Source: Lycorma delicatula (taxonomy: Eukaryota > Arthropoda > Insecta > Hemiptera > Fulgoridae). Taken from it: 64,000 bases of DNA. The notes under the pieces were generated by a model. It was not told where the DNA came from. It saw nothing but the letters and a program-made list of their open reading frames with translations, and searched no databases. Below, piece by piece: positions 22,721 to 36,214 of this stretch. Position 1 is the first letter of the stretch. Each line of letters opens with the position of its first letter. The position numbers were made by a program, and so were the translations under genes. The DNA is taken from contig NC_134461.1 in NCBI RefSeq assembly GCF_047948215.1, positions 83,600,103 through 83,664,102 of the forward strand, in the 5' to 3' direction.

Positions 22721-24831
22721 AATTGCCCGGACCGTCTTACACTACTATTTCTAGAAAATATTTCTTTGCTATAGATCTTTCTTTGTTTTCTAGATTTCTT
22801 CTGGTTTTTTGTTTTTCAATCTTTTTGTCGAATTCCGTACTTTCTCTTGTTTTCTTTCCGTAGAATTTTCTATTATTGGAAGCTTCTGTATCCGTTACAG
22901 TGTTATAACTTCATGCTTAGGCGATTGACGTAATTTTTGCGAGCGCTTTCTTCTGTACATACGAGTAGTAGTCTAAATTATCGTACTTTTTATCTAATCG
23001 TTAACTGGTTCGGCAGACTATTCATTACGAACTCTCACTTAACTCTACCTTTCTACCGCTACCCTTCAAAAATTTTCTACATATTTATTCTCTTATTCAG
23101 GCCATTCTTTAGACTGTTTAATCACTTTTCGTTTTTTATTCTTCCTATTAGATTAAAATTAAACATTTCTTTTGCTAATCTTTCAGAAGGCATTTTCTGT
23201 TTGTAGCATCTTAGTCTGCCCCTTCTTTAATTCTCTCCTGTGGAGCTGTAAATCCTGGGTCCTTTCTTATTATTATAAGCGTTTCATACTCTATTTCTTC
23301 TCGTCTACCCTACTGTACTTCTTAATTATTTCATATCAGTCTTCTTATCATCTAAGACGGAACTATAAGATAGAATGGGGGACATAGTAATTGAATATGG
23401 TCCATTTACATGAAGAAGTGCGGTGCCATTTATATTGGCACCGCACTTCCTTATCGCACTTAAAACTACTAACACCAACATACTTCTTGCCTTCCTTTGC
23501 TCTTATTTCTAATTTACCGATTGATCTTTCTATCTTTATTTCGCACCGTATCTAAAACCTTTTACAATTTGCTTTGCTTGTTGAATTAGCAAACAGTTTC
23601 TTCTATTTTGATGAAACATTATTAGTATCGATATGTTGAATTTTTTTCAGTGCGTATTTGCACTCGACCTCCTCCCCTTAGACTATTTTCTTCTACCCAA
23701 GAAGGAAGGTGATTTTGGATTGGCAATAATATCATTTGTTACTTGCCTTTCTATTCTCTTTTCACTTCCTTTTTGGATCTCATCCAATCAATCATTTATA
23801 TGCACTACCTTTTTTTTACGTTTTATTAAGTCTATTTTTATTGGAAAACTTTTACTTTCTTCTGATGCTGTGCTTTCACAATATTCTTTTTATCATTTTT
23901 GATATTTCTGGGGACTCAGAAATTACAAAATTATAGTCGGGAATATTGTATTATTCCCTTTTCTCCTTTTATGTCTAAATTATGCGTAATTAATTAATGG
24001 TATGTCTGTGAATTGACAAGATTTGTTTTATTTATATGCTATTTTTTGGGTTCACAAAAAATATAACTGAAGTAAAATCCGTTATTTCAATTTGTGTCCA
24101 TTAATTTTTATGCTTTTTTTTGGAATTAAATATTAATTGAAAAACTAATCCGTTTTTACGAAATTTGTAGAAACAGATCTATTTTAAATAAACAGATATT
24201 ACAATTTACATCAATTTAAATCTTCACTGTCTTTTAGATCTTATACTGAAATATTTGCTGATGGAACCCCCCTTGATTACAAATACGTTATTTCGCCATG
24301 AAAATGGAAAAACGTAATGGAGAAAAAAATTTAATCCCTTCCCCTTTTGGTGAAAACATTTTCAAATTTATACATTTCAGATTCATTATAGAAAACAAAA
24401 ATCAACTGACAAGAAATAAAAATAATAGAAGTTTTACAAATTTCCCAATAAAATTTTTATACAAACTTATACAAATTTTATAAAAACGTTTTTTTTTTTT
24501 TAAATTTAAACTGAATTCTTTCACTTGTTTTTCGAAACTTTTTTATTTACTTCATGGGATTGTATTTTATTAAAAGATTTCAGGGAAAAAATTAAACAAA
24601 ATTTAAAAAAATTTTCACATGAATTATTTTTTGTAGACTTTTGACTGAGGTTCCTTTCTTGTGTATACGAACTGGTACGTAAAGAAATACAATTAATAAT
24701 TCGGTGTGTAGGTAAATGTGACAAAACGGGTCTTTACTAATGTACAATAAAAAAATAGTACATTATACAATGAGTTTATAATAATGGCTACTGATCGCAC
24801 GAGTGCGAAGTAAGTTACGCCAAACGTTATA
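22721..24831. other. No gene seen apart from a small hairpin
   Basis: T/C-rich on the + strand between 22.8 and 23.9 kb, giving several spurious frames rich in Phe, Leu and Ser. One notable hairpin is at 23415-23449. Confidence 0.5.
23415..23449. repeat. Perfect 14-bp stem hairpin
   Basis: GAAGTGCGGTGCCA and its exact reverse complement flank a 7-nt loop (tttatat). It is GC-rich in an A+T-rich setting. Function unknown; no U tract follows that would suggest a terminator. Confidence 0.85.
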
Positions 24832-24835
24832 ATAC

Positions 24836-25897
24836 TGCCGTAGAAAAAAAACTTCTATCAACTGTAATCTAATCATTTCTGTTTTTAAGTAAATTTTATA
24901 ATACTTTATCATACTATAACAAGATCGGTATAGTGGATCTAAGTAACCAATTAAGAAGATAGTAGTAGAAAATATAATAATGGGAGAATTCAGAAAGAGG
25001 CTAAAAGGAACCTTTTTAGTAAAGCTAACAGGTCCGTTTAACAATCGTCTGGTAATACTGCCCACAGGCACACACCTACAGATTTTCTTCCTTGAGAAGA
25101 GTTACCGGATCCAGGTTAGGAATGCATGGAAACGAAAGGGCTCGGTCGATCGTTCTCACGTTCAACTGGGGTCTGGTCCAGCAGTACGAGATGAGAGTGC
25201 GCAAGATGTGAGTTCTGCGAATAAGCGAGACGTTACGACGTCATTCAGCGAGAGTATTCTGCTAGGAGATCAGTGAATAAGCTAATTTCTAGTGTGAATT
25301 AAGTTCGGCGCGATTAGGATACGTTACAAGTAATTCCAGTACACGAAAACAAGAAATTGTTCGGTGAATTAAGACTATAAGTGAAAGAGATAATGTACTG
25401 GCTTTCATTCATAAATTGTTAGGGTAGTTTTATTTATTTGCGAACAGTAAAGGTATTTGCAGTGAAAGCTTTTACTTTATACTTACCTATTGTACTATCA
25501 TTGTTAATACAAGACCCAAAAAGTTAAAAGTGTTAAGACCAGTGGTCATGCTAATGTCTTTTGTCAATGGGACTGAATTCTGGTTTTCATTATTTATGTA
25601 CCTGTGAATAAATTCTGACGATTACTTTAAATTCAGTTTTGTATGTAACCACTGTTTATTATTCTGATTATTATTGTGGTTGTGATTATTACGATCATTA
25701 TTTGTTTATTTATATCATTCTAATTATTATTGTGAGTTGTTTATTATTATCGCTTATTATTATTATTATTATTACTATTGTCATTATTATTGATATGTCT
25801 TGTTTTACTTATGTTTTTTAACTAATAAATTGTAATTATATAAACATGTTGAATTGTCAATCTCTCTATATTTTGATCGAGCCGCGAACTCTCGACA
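24836..25897. mobile_element. Candidate solo LTR, 1062 bp
   Basis: The segment begins TGCCG and ends CGACA, so it has TG...CA ends, and ATAC lies on both sides (24832-24835 and 25898-25901), a 4-bp target duplication as in gypsy-type elements. It contains a GC-rich middle (25080-25320) and late AATAAA signals. No internal retrotransposon coding sequence is adjacent. A 4-bp match can arise by chance, so this is weaker than the LTR at 52 kb. Confidence 0.4.
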
Positions 25898-25901
25898 ATA
25901 C

Positions 25902-27114
25902 TTTTAATTCGTACTATTTGGGCTGAATTTCACATGTAATCATACTGATGCATTTTGAATGAATTTCAGTCTTATGCCTTCCCATTTACGTGGTTGACAA
26001 GAACCCATAAGGCTTTATTAAATATTATAAAACCGATTGGATTTCATTTTTAATTATAGTTATAAAAAAAATGCTATAGGAAGTTTGGTGGAAAGAATCT
26101 ATCGCAGCTGCAGTAGGAAATGGTATGTTAACACTGTTGAAATATTATTGATTAACTGATCTAAATTACTTTTTTCCAGTAAGCTACTCATTTTTTTTTT
26201 CAATCCGATTGAACAGAGATTTTCTTTAGTAAAAATCTCATTTATAACCGAAATCGAGGTTTTAGATTATAATTTATTACGCTGAATAATAATACTTTCA
26301 TGCTTACATGTTTTACGTTTTTATTTAAAACTATTACGCCCTTCCATTTATTTTATAAATCTGTTTAGCGAAATCTGTAGATATACCGTTAGATGATCGA
26401 TACATTAAGAAGTTTGTTTATATAATTTTATTAGTTTTTTGACATTAAAAGAAAATTTTCACTAAACAAAATTTACGGATTAATGATACCAATTCGTTTT
26501 TTGATGAAATGGTAATCGCCCGTAGTCGTAGACCGACTTCGTTATCGTGATTACGTTATAGATCCGGGCGTTGGTCACGGATGCAAAAGCACGGGATGAT
26601 GTGTCCTTGGCGTTATCGATTCTACCCTTCTCCTCAGCGTTCGTTCAGTTTGACTTTCTCGCTTGCTCCCAATACGGATTGCTATTATAACTCGTACATC
26701 TTCCTTTAAATCGGATATTTTATTATTGTTCTATATTTGTTAAAAAAAGAAAGAAAAATCAGTAATTTCCATCGGTATAAATTCGACATGGTTATAGGAA
26801 TGAAATTTATACTCATATGATATATATCTAGCCAGTACTGCCTGGTATATTATTCTTTCGTGTTACTAGAATATTATTAGTCCTGCTACTACTCCTAACA
26901 CTACTACTATCAAACCGTGTATTTTTTAGTTTCCTTTCCGTGTAGTTTCGCAGTGCACTAGCATTTAAAGTCGAACTTAATTTTATCTTCTTTAAATTAT
27001 TTGTTGTATATTCTTGTTACGTTTATTTTAAAATAATGTCCGTTTATTCCTCAAAAATAGTTTTTTTTTATCGTTATCGTTGTTACATTGATTAGTGTTG
27101 ACACTCAAGGTTTA
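25902..27114. other. No gene seen; GC-richer patch at 26510-26700
   Basis: The patch at 26510-26700 is richer in CpG and contains an initiator-like ttcagtttg in cgttcgttcagtttgacttt. It could be promoter-like but nothing else supports this. The remainder is A+T-rich. Confidence 0.4.
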
Positions 27115-28260
27115 ATTTTTTTGTAGGTGTGACCTATATTACTAAAAAATCTGATGTGGACACCACATGATTTCCTTGTACGCCTGTTAAATTACATTAC
27201 ATTATATTACTCATTTTTAAAAGTACATAAAATTTTATTTCATTAATAACTTATGATATTTTCATGTTTATTTTTTATTGTTATTAAATTATTATTTATT
27301 GTAATTTTTTTTTATTATCTGAAGTTAATAATTTTTAATAAATCAATAAGGTTAAAAAAAAATCTGAGGTGCACACTACATGACTTCCTTGTACGACTTA
27401 GGGAGAATGTTGTGCAACAATATCAGAGGAGTAATGAACTAAAAGATAAATATTTTTTCAATTTATTACAGATCGGGTATGTATGCCTCAGTGTATATGT
27501 TGTTCTTGTGAGGGTCTATTTTTCAGTCACTCTGTAGATAAAATTAAACAGAAATTCCAGAATAATGAAATAATATTAAACAGAATTTAAACTAGAAAAT
27601 TCAAAAATAATACGATTCTAAATAATAATTTTTCAATGAATATTAAATAATCAGATGTTTTACAAACTCTTTTACACATACACATATGTAATAATCCTAT
27701 TAAATTACATATGCACATTTCTAAAAGTACATAAAATTTTATTTTACTAATAAATTCTGATTTTTTTTCATATTTTTTCTTTATTGTTATTATTAAATAA
27801 TTATTTATTGCAAATGTTTTTACAATTACGGGGTAATAATTATTAATAAATCAATATATTTAAATTAAAAAAAAGGAGATGAAGTGTGATTCGAACCGAT
27901 GTGCCTTCTTATAGAACCAAATATTTCATTAATTGAAATTTTATTTGGCTATAACTCTGGAACCAATAAAAATAAGTACCAATTATGATATATCGTTGAA
28001 AAGCTCTCAATAAGGGCTTATTACTGCAGTTAAGAAAAAGGTCAAAATCCAATTTTTTGGGTTCAATTGATCGCAAAAAATTTCAACATCCTATTGCTAA
28101 TTGTTTTTAGTTTTGCGAGATACATACGTACGTACAGACGTCACGCCGAACCTAGTCAAAATGGATTCATGGATGGTCAAAATGGATATTTCCGTTGAAA
28201 TCTGAAAACCGAAATTTTTCGCGATCACAATACTTCCTTTACTTCGTACAAGGAAGTAAA
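27115..28260 (+). repeat. Unclassified interspersed repeat fam-3, copy 1
   Basis: Modules in order: tgtggacaccacatgatttc (repeated near 27150 and 27370), an A+T-rich part with aataaatcaatata, a tRNA-box-B-like ggttcgaatcaca (minus strand, ~27880-27905), and the ending gatatttccgttgaaatctg...acttcgtacaaggaagta. The same modules occur inverted at 36.2-37.25 kb. Confidence 0.75.
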
Positions 28261-28948
28261 AATCATTTTAAATTTCAATATTTTCTTGTTAAATTAACAG
28301 TTGAACTGTAAAGAAATCCTGTTATAATAATACGTTATTGTTCCTGATTGTTATTTTATTAGTTTTTTTTTTTATCTTCAGGATTGTCTACCTTAGGGAA
28401 TGTAAGTTTCAAACCATCAAGATATTTGCATACAACTTTGTTTATACTTTTTCAGAGTAAAAATATGTAACAGAATGAGGTTTACTGCAATATTATGAAT
28501 AACGACTTTATAAATTTTTATAATTACTCTATTAATTACAAAAATATAGTGGAACAGTTGATTTGATGTAAAGGGACTCGTAACAATGTTGAGAGTTTGG
28601 AAGAGCCCATAAGTGTTTCACTGGATCAGTCCATGGGAGCAGTGAAAGAGAGGAAAGTGAACTAGATTATAATACAGTATTAAAACGTCGTTAATACTGT
28701 AATTAGTAATCAGCGTTTTTAGAAAAGGAAATTGTAGTGGGGGCCGCACTTCATACGAAAAATATAATACAGCCTTCCTTTCAGGCGTCACTTTTATTTA
28801 TTTCTCAATTATCGAACATTGTGACGCAGAAATTATCTATAGATTTATAGATTATTATGCTGATAACATCATAATGTGTAAAATATTAAAAATAATTGTG
28901 GAAGGAATTTCAATAAAATTTTATAGAAATTTCTACTATATTGTATTA
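28261..28948. other. No gene seen
   Basis: A+T-rich spacer with nothing recognised. Confidence 0.45.
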
Positions 28949-29200
28949 CCCACCGGGTTGGTCTAGCGTAAACTCGTCATTACAAATTAGCTGATTTCGA
29001 AGTCGAGAGTTCTAAGGTTCAAATTTTAGTAAAGGCAGTTAGTTACTTTTATTTGGATTTGAATAGTAGATCGTGGATACCGATGTTCTTTGATCTCAGG
29101 ATTGGTCGACCTGAGACTGTGCAAGGCTACACTATTCATACATATCATCCTCAGAAGTAATACCCTAGATGGTTCCAGAGGCTAAATAGGAAAAGAGAAA
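28949..29200 (+). repeat. tRNA-derived SINE, family A, copy 4
   Basis: Plus-strand copy starting cccaccgggttggtctagcg, with aattagctgatttcgaagtc, ttctaaggttcaaatttta at box B, tcgtggataccgatgttctt, and ending ccagaggctaaataggaaaa. Confidence 0.84.
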
Positions 29201-29489
29201 CTATATTATTTTAGGAATCCGGCTTTACCCACTAAAAAACCTCTAACAAGAAAAAACACATCAAAGGACCACCTCAATCCTCCATTAGTAATTTGACATC
29301 CATCCCGCCCGTAATCCCCAAGGATTCTTTGTTTAGGGCTGGAAGCAACATGTTACTGATCAACGAGTTTGCTTAATCAGCAGAAAAATATTCTGCAGTA
29401 AATTGATTTCATCCAAATATTGTAGTGGCATTTGAACCAAGCCTGAGGCTTCGTTAAGGAAAAACCTTAGCTGGATCTAGTATTACTGA

Positions 29490-30230
29490 TAAAAAAATTC
29501 TTGCTCAATTCTGCACAAGTCGATCTACTTTTCGTTATTTTTGATTTGCATAATTTTTTTGCGCAAGAAATTTACAAAACATAAATTAAATGAAAAAATT
29601 AAAAGAGATTAATTTTTCGTATTTATTAATATTAAAATTTATTTTCTGTTTATAAAAAAATTAAATTATTATAACCGTAATTTGATGAAATAGTTAAAAA
29701 TAACGAATAACCCCTACACATATGCATAAGGTTAAAACTCGTTCACCACTGTGACTGAATAAGCGCGTAAGAAAAGTACACCAATACAAAGTCAACATAA
29801 CCTTAAAATTGGATAAACCAATCTTCATCATCAAATATTCAAATGTTCACGTCTCGGATACACTACAGCTTATTTAAATTTCAGTGGAATTGATGTAGTA
29901 GTTTTGGAAATTTTCGAGCCACAAATTTTTCAAATATTTTGGAACAATTGAGCGTACGTAAATGAAGAACGACTCATATAATCTTTATTAAATTCTTTCA
30001 CATGCATTACTTCAAATATGCTACTACAACATTCTAAATTTCAATGAAATTCATCTAATAGTTTTGAAGATTTTTTAGCAACAAAATCTTTTACAAGGAT
30101 GACATTTTCGTTATCTTCATGCCTAAAACTAAACAAAATTCAATTTCATACCTCCCCCCCCCCTTCCCTCCGTCCGATCGAAAGTAATATCGTATGTTTC
30201 TTCGGAAAAAATTGAATAAATTGTTTTTCT
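29490..30230 (-). repeat. fam-1 copy, reverse orientation
   Basis: Minus-strand modules: tttttccgaagaaacatacg, the ttgctcaattctgcac end, two runs of ttttggaaattttcgagcca-type text, and ctgtagtgtatccgagacgt. A poly-C run (30151-30161) sits where other copies have ggtggga-like text. Confidence 0.7.
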
Positions 30231-31985
30231 GTGGAAAATATTGTAATAATCATTAGTTAATTCAATTTTTCCTAAATTAAGGAAATCGCATTGATGAGAT
30301 GAAATTAAATTAATTGCATTAATTTTGACATTCCATTGGCAATATTTGGCTGATCGGTTTGTATTTCAGTTGAATTTATCCACAAACCATACAATTTTTA
30401 GAATGGACTAGAATTTTTTTTAGGGAGTTCTGATCCTGTTCTCAGATGACATTTTAATATCTGAAGAAGAAGAAAATCTATTAAAGTGTATATTTCAGTT
30501 TGTCAAGTAATTGTTAAATGCTGCCCACTATGTTGGCCAATATCTCCTGGTCTTCTAAGAAATTGTATGGTTGGATTCGCACCCAATTTTTTGGACGTCC
30601 TTGAATTCCTAATAAGTTATTTGTGTCTCGTTTCACAATTCTTCTCTTTGTAGATTGTCATTTTGTTTCCACCACTTTCCCGTATGGTTGATTCCTTCTT
30701 TTCGAGGCATTTTCTTAGATTGTAGGTACATAGACTTTATTTTAAGACTATGGAGGAAGAGGAAGGAAAGTTCCAAGGAAATTAAGTGTGTGGAAGGAGG
30801 GAAGGAAGGTAGATTTCCTTCATCAGAAGGAATACTACCTCTGGACCTATATCGTAATTGTAGATGAGGAGTTCATCCTTTGGCTGAGGTGGTCGTAAAA
30901 TAAAATCTGATATATACAAGGAAGGGGAATTTCCATTATTAATGTAAGGGTACATTTTAATAATGTGCATTACAAAATGTAATGGTTAAACGTTTAGCCT
31001 TAACAGTCATGTTTAACCCTGTTTCCGAGTTATCGTTTGTTGTTGGATTCTAATTAATAGAGGGTCTATTTTGATCCTGGTGAACCTTGCATATCGTACA
31101 AATTAAGTACACATTATTTCGTAAATAATGGGTGCAACTATTTTGGGGTCACGGCTAAATAAAGCCACAACAGATGTCTCATTCTTCGGATTTATTAAAT
31201 GATACGATTGATTTATCTATCACGAGATAGGAGTATATTTGATCTACATGATGATCAAACAGTCGCATGTGCAACCGGTTTAATGAACAGTGACTAAATT
31301 TTCTATATTTGAAAGGATATTTTTCTAAGGGAATTTATTTATAAAGATATGATAAAATGCTGAAAAAATTAACGAGATAAAAATACTACTTAACCATATT
31401 AGATTTTTCTGCTGTAGAAATATATTTCATGCATTTAATTATACAGTTTGTACTTATTCAAAACTAGTTTGTTTGTTGTGGTAGTAGTTAGTAATAGTAG
31501 TGTTATAAGAAAGCACATCGGATCGTATGTGTCAGTTAATAAATAACAATTATTTCATTCTATACATTTTTTGAATAATAAAACATAAATCAGGAAAAAT
31601 GTTGTACGGGAAGTGAAATTATATAAGATATGACCCATTAAACAAAAAACAAGACGCCACAACAAATGATTTATTTTAAATGTTTTTGATAACAAAATTA
31701 ATGGAAACAGATAAGAATGTAAAAAAATTAAATTAAATTTATTTTCTCGCTACATCATAAATTCATAAGCAATAAAATCAAATAATTAATGGGCATAATC
31801 TTAAAATTTTTATTTTATTTTATTTATTCATTTATTGTTATTTTTTTTTTTTTTTTTTTACTGCCTGTTCTGCATGTTTTTCAGCAGTTAAATTTTTTCA
31901 TTAATTTTTTTATGCGATTACTTTTAACTAAGCTTTTATTAATCCAGAAGCTAAATTTCTGGCATTGGTTTAAAATTTAACCCTA
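30231..31985. other. No gene seen
   Basis: A+T-rich sequence. Short frames at 30655-30970 and 31789-31980 show no family resemblance. Confidence 0.45.
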
Positions 31986-31991
31986 ATTCAA

Positions 31992-32945
31992 TTGAAAATT
32001 ATTTTATCCAAATATAAGAAAGAAGCCGTAATAAGAAAGGGAGTCCGACAAGGATGTTCCCTATCCCCGTTGCTTTTTAATCTTTACATGGAACTAGCAG
32101 TTAATGATGTTAAAGAACAATTTAGATTCGGAGTAACAGTACAAGGTGAAAAGATAAAGATGCTACGATTTGCTGATGATATAGTAATTCTAGCTGAGAG
32201 TAAAAAGGATTTAGAAGAAACAATGAACGGCATAGATGAAGTCCTACGCAAGAACTATCGCATGAAAAAAAACAAGAACAAAACAAAAGTAATGAAATGT
32301 AGTAGAAATAAAAAAGATGGACCACTGAATGTGAAAATAGGAGGAGAAAAGATTATGGAGGTAGAAGAATTTTGTTATTTGGAAAGTAGAATTACTAAAG
32401 TGGACGAAGCAGGAGCGATATAAAACGCCGAATAGCACAAGCGAAACGAGCCTTCAGTCAGAAATATAATTTGTTTACATCAAAAATTAATTGAAATATC
32501 AGGAAAAGATTTTTGAAAGTGTATGTTTGGAGTGTGGCTTTATATGGAAGTGAAACTTGGACGATCGGAGTATCTGAGAAGAAAAGATTAGAAGCTTTTG
32601 ACATGTGGTGCTACAGGAGAATGTTAAAAATCAGATGGGTGGATAAAGTGACAAATGAAGAGGTGTTGCGGCAAATAGATGAAGAAAGAAGCATTTGGAA
32701 AAATATAGCTAAAACAAGAGACAGACTTATGGGTCACATACTAAGGCATCCTGGAATAGTAGCTTTAGTATTGGAAGGACAGGTAGTAGGAAAAAATTGT
32801 GTAGGCAGGCCACGTTTGGAATATGTAAAACAAATTGTTAGGGATGTAGGATGTAGGGGGTATACCGAAATGAAACGACTAGCACTAGATAGGGAATCTT
32901 GGAGAGCTGCATCAAACCAGTCAAATGATTGAAGACAAAAAAAAT
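31992..32945 (+). pseudogene. RTE-clade LINE, 5'-truncated reverse transcriptase relic
   Basis: The first frame (31992-32423) carries reverse transcriptase motifs RKGVRQGCSLSPLLFNLYM and LRFADDIVILAE, including the catalytic F-A-D-D. A one-base frameshift near 32420 leads into KRRIAQAKRAFSQKYNLF, then a TGA stop, then the frame 32513-32932 with VYVWSVALYGSETWT, EAFDMWCYRRMLKIRWVDKV and GHILRH. This order is typical of RTE-type elements after the fingers/palm. The endonuclease and first RT motifs are missing, and the copy ends in a short A-rich tail. It cannot encode an active enzyme. Confidence 0.9.
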
Positions 32946-33139
32946 TTTATCCTGTGGACTTATTTATTCTTTTAAATATTTTTCATTAAAGAAAACATAA
33001 GTTCCTTAATATAAGCATGGTTTCAATTTTATCCGGGCGTATTCTGTTTTAATAAAACCTGATTAAAAACAATCTTTAATACAGTATTTTACTTTTCTAG
33101 AACTATTCTGCAAGAAGGAAGGTGTGGTAATAATTTAAA
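32946..33139. other. No gene seen
   Basis: A+T-rich spacer. Confidence 0.4.
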
Positions 33140-35420
33140 AAATAGGGTATGGGATTTTTTTCATTTCTCGACGTTTCATGGGATACGGGACCCCCCCCCC
33201 CAAAAAAAAAAGAAACTGTGGTAATGTTCGTAAGTATTTATGTGTTGGCCTGTTGGAAGCTTAATAACTTTTCATTGTATAAACCAATTTTGATGAAATT
33301 TGCCACAGACAATCGTGTGTATGGGACAATTTGTTGGTAAAAGCTAGGGGATGGGGTAAATAGTTTTTTTGGGGCCAATTTTTCTCAAAATCTTGCTAAC
33401 GCCACTTTATATTAAGCTCTGTGTAATATGCATACATACTTGTCTTACCATTTAAAAAAAATTGTCCCCAAATTCTCTCCTTCACCAAAAATCGAAAAAA
33501 GGTATATCTTTATTTATTGCATATTCTTTAATAATTTTTTTAAATTATGGATTAAAATATCGATTTTTTGAATTAAAAAATTTTTTTACGTATCAATATT
33601 TTTCCATTTGTACTTATAAGGAGAAGTAACCAATGCCAGGAAAGTATAACTATGTTTTCAGCTTTTTTTTTGTTGAGATATTTGGATAAAAAACAAAATT
33701 TAAAAGAAATAAAAATTACCTTTCTTCCTTTGTAGTAGTTAGTGTAAGTTTAATACTATTTCCATCCTGGTAATTTCTTAATTAGAAATACGTAATAAAA
33801 AAAGTCAGTTTGTCTGAACGGTTGAGATATTTTATTATGATGTAGGTTCTATTATTCTGAGATCAGGATAAAAGATTTTTCCCATTTTGATAACATCTCG
33901 TTTACAAAAAAAAACAAAAAAAAACTGGGTAGGTAACACTGAAAGTTTGAAAAAAAATCTAATATTTAGAAGCAGGAGGATGGATGATTTCTTTTTATAA
34001 GAAAAAAAAAAATCCGCTGGTAAAATATTTACTTTATTTCAGGTTCCTAAATTTTGAGTTAAAAATTAACACATTGATATTGCTGGCTGGTTTTTACTTG
34101 TCTGGCATTGCAGCTCTAAAGCTATGCTGAAAGAAAGAAAGTATGGTAATCACTCAAAAAGGTGGGGTACGAGGTTTTTTTTGCATAACCTGACGTCTCC
34201 ACCCAGGGACATAAAAAAATTAAAAAAAATCCCTTTCGGGACGCCGGAAGGCGGAGGTAGATTTCACCGGTGCTAAGTAGGAGGATAAAAAAATATTTCC
34301 ATCTTAAAGTTAAGAAAAACTTCAGATTTACTCAATACGACAATGGTTCCATGTGAAAATAAGTTTCACATGTTTAGCAATACGGCAAGCCCCATCTTCT
34401 TACAATTCCAGCAACATTTTGGTCATCTCTTGCCGTAAGGGTTGGTCATATCAAAAATTGTTTCAGACAAAAGTTTTAGGTAATGATTAGAGGACTAACG
34501 ACCACTTTAAACCGATTTTGATACTGTTCCTATTAAGGGAGGTATGATTTTTTTTTTGTCTGTGAAACCCCATATTTTGTTCACCCCCCTACGCCTATGG
34601 TTGGTGATATCAAAAAAACTTTACTTGGATAGGTTTTAGGCTCTTATCCAAAGAATAGTAGGAAGTTTAAACGAATTCGATATTTTACTTAATAAGAAAG
34701 TTATAGCGATATTTTGTTTTTTTCGAAAAATCCCCCCATTTCCACCGCCATGGTCCGATTTTTTCCATTAACAAACTCGACCATATTTTGGATCTTTTTA
34801 TTTTATGTATCAATTTGAAAGTGATTGGCACAAAATTACGGCAGTTATCGTGTCCAAAAGAAAGTGAAATATGTATATAGATATATTAACTTTTCAACTG
34901 ACAGTGGTTTTGGGGTCTGGGGGATGTGAAACGCGAAGATATGTCGAAATTTTCTGGAAGTCGAGTCATGGTACCCATTACAGTCGGTAGCTTTATTATG
35001 AAATCTATCTAAATAACGGCTGAATGTATGTAAATAATACTACGTTGGCGTGTTTGAAGCTTAATAACTTTTGACTGGATAAACAGATTTTGATGAGAAT
35101 TTGTACAGAGGCTCTGTGTATATGGATTAATTTGATGATAAAGTTTTGAGGTCAATATCCCTAGGGGGAATAGGTAGTTTTTTTGGGGTTATTTTTCGCA
35201 AAATTTTGCAAACATAACCACAATTTAACCCCCACTTTTTATTAACTTTAGTACAATTGTACATGCTTATCATAGCATTTTTTTTTTAGAAAAAAGGTGT
35301 TGCAAAATTAATTCCCCCTTTCCAAAAAAAATTGAAAAAATCTTTCTTTTATTGCATATTTTTTAACAGAATTTATTTTATTTCCTCCTAAGCATAGTAG
35401 TAGTGCAAAAGACAAAAAAA
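33140..35420 (+). repeat. fam-2 copies, plus orientation
   Basis: Contains the aagcttaataacttttcatt/gactgg module twice (33.25 and 35.06 kb) and, between them, the 34.22-34.99 kb segment complementary to 11.29-12.09 kb: gggacgccggaaggcggagg, ttgccgtaagggttggtcat, ttatcgtgtccaaaagaaag and gggtctgggggatgtgaaac. Poly-C and poly-A runs interrupt it. Confidence 0.78.
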
Positions 35421-36214
35421 AACTACTTTGGGGACAATACTTGTATTATGGAGGAGGAGAGCTTATCAAAGTTTAAAAATATCGATTTTTCAAACGCGTC
35501 AAAACTTTTTTTTTGTTTATTTAAACTAAGTTCGAATAAACTTTTAGAAGATTTATTACATTCAATAAAGTTTCATGATAATCAATTCCCACTTACAATA
35601 AAGATTTTAGGTAACTTTTTGTTGGTTGTACATTTTTTAGTGACATTTAGTTAGTTTCTTCCATTTAACATAGTAAACGTAGAAAACTCAACAATTTTCT
35701 TGGAACGTGATTTTGGAGGTGAAGGAGCAATAAAAATTAGGAAATAGAGATTTTTTTAATTTTTATACTTCTTTTGGTTTATTTAAACAAATAATGATAA
35801 TTTTACAGTAAAAAATCATCATAAATTATCCTACTTCACAAAATAAATTTTAGGTAATTTTTTTCAAGTATAATTATTTTTCCACTACGTAAAAATAAAT
35901 AACCAATGCCAGGATTATAAGAAATGGCCGGTATTACCAGAAATTATTACAACTTTGTTGTCAGATTTGTTTACTTTCTTATCTGAAAATCTGTTGCTGC
36001 TGCAGCAGCTATAAACGGAAAGTATATAGCAATTGACAAATCTTATTTATTAGGTTTTTTTCAAATATCTACGTTTAAAAACTCATTCAAAACTACAGAA
36101 AAACTATGTTTACATTAGGGTTCCATCAATAATATTAATGACATTTGAGTGCCATCAGTGATGGCATTAAATTTTGGACAGAATTAAATTATGGAGGGAT
36201 AGTTTTTGCCATTT
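35421..36214. other. No gene seen
   Basis: A+T-rich sequence. A CTG/CAG palindromic patch (gctgctgcagcagc) is at 35995-36008. Confidence 0.45.

Noticed and set aside
23633..23936. Phe/Leu-rich frames resembling membrane segments
   Set aside because: They result from T/C-rich DNA, which yields hydrophobic residues in several frames at once.
27885..27905. A functional tRNA gene suggested by the box-B-like sequence
   Set aside because: No matching box A and no cloverleaf could be drawn, and the sequence belongs to fam-3.
32122..32438. Minus-strand frames over the LINE relic
   Set aside because: They are antisense shadows of the reverse transcriptase, whose catalytic motifs are clear on the + strand.
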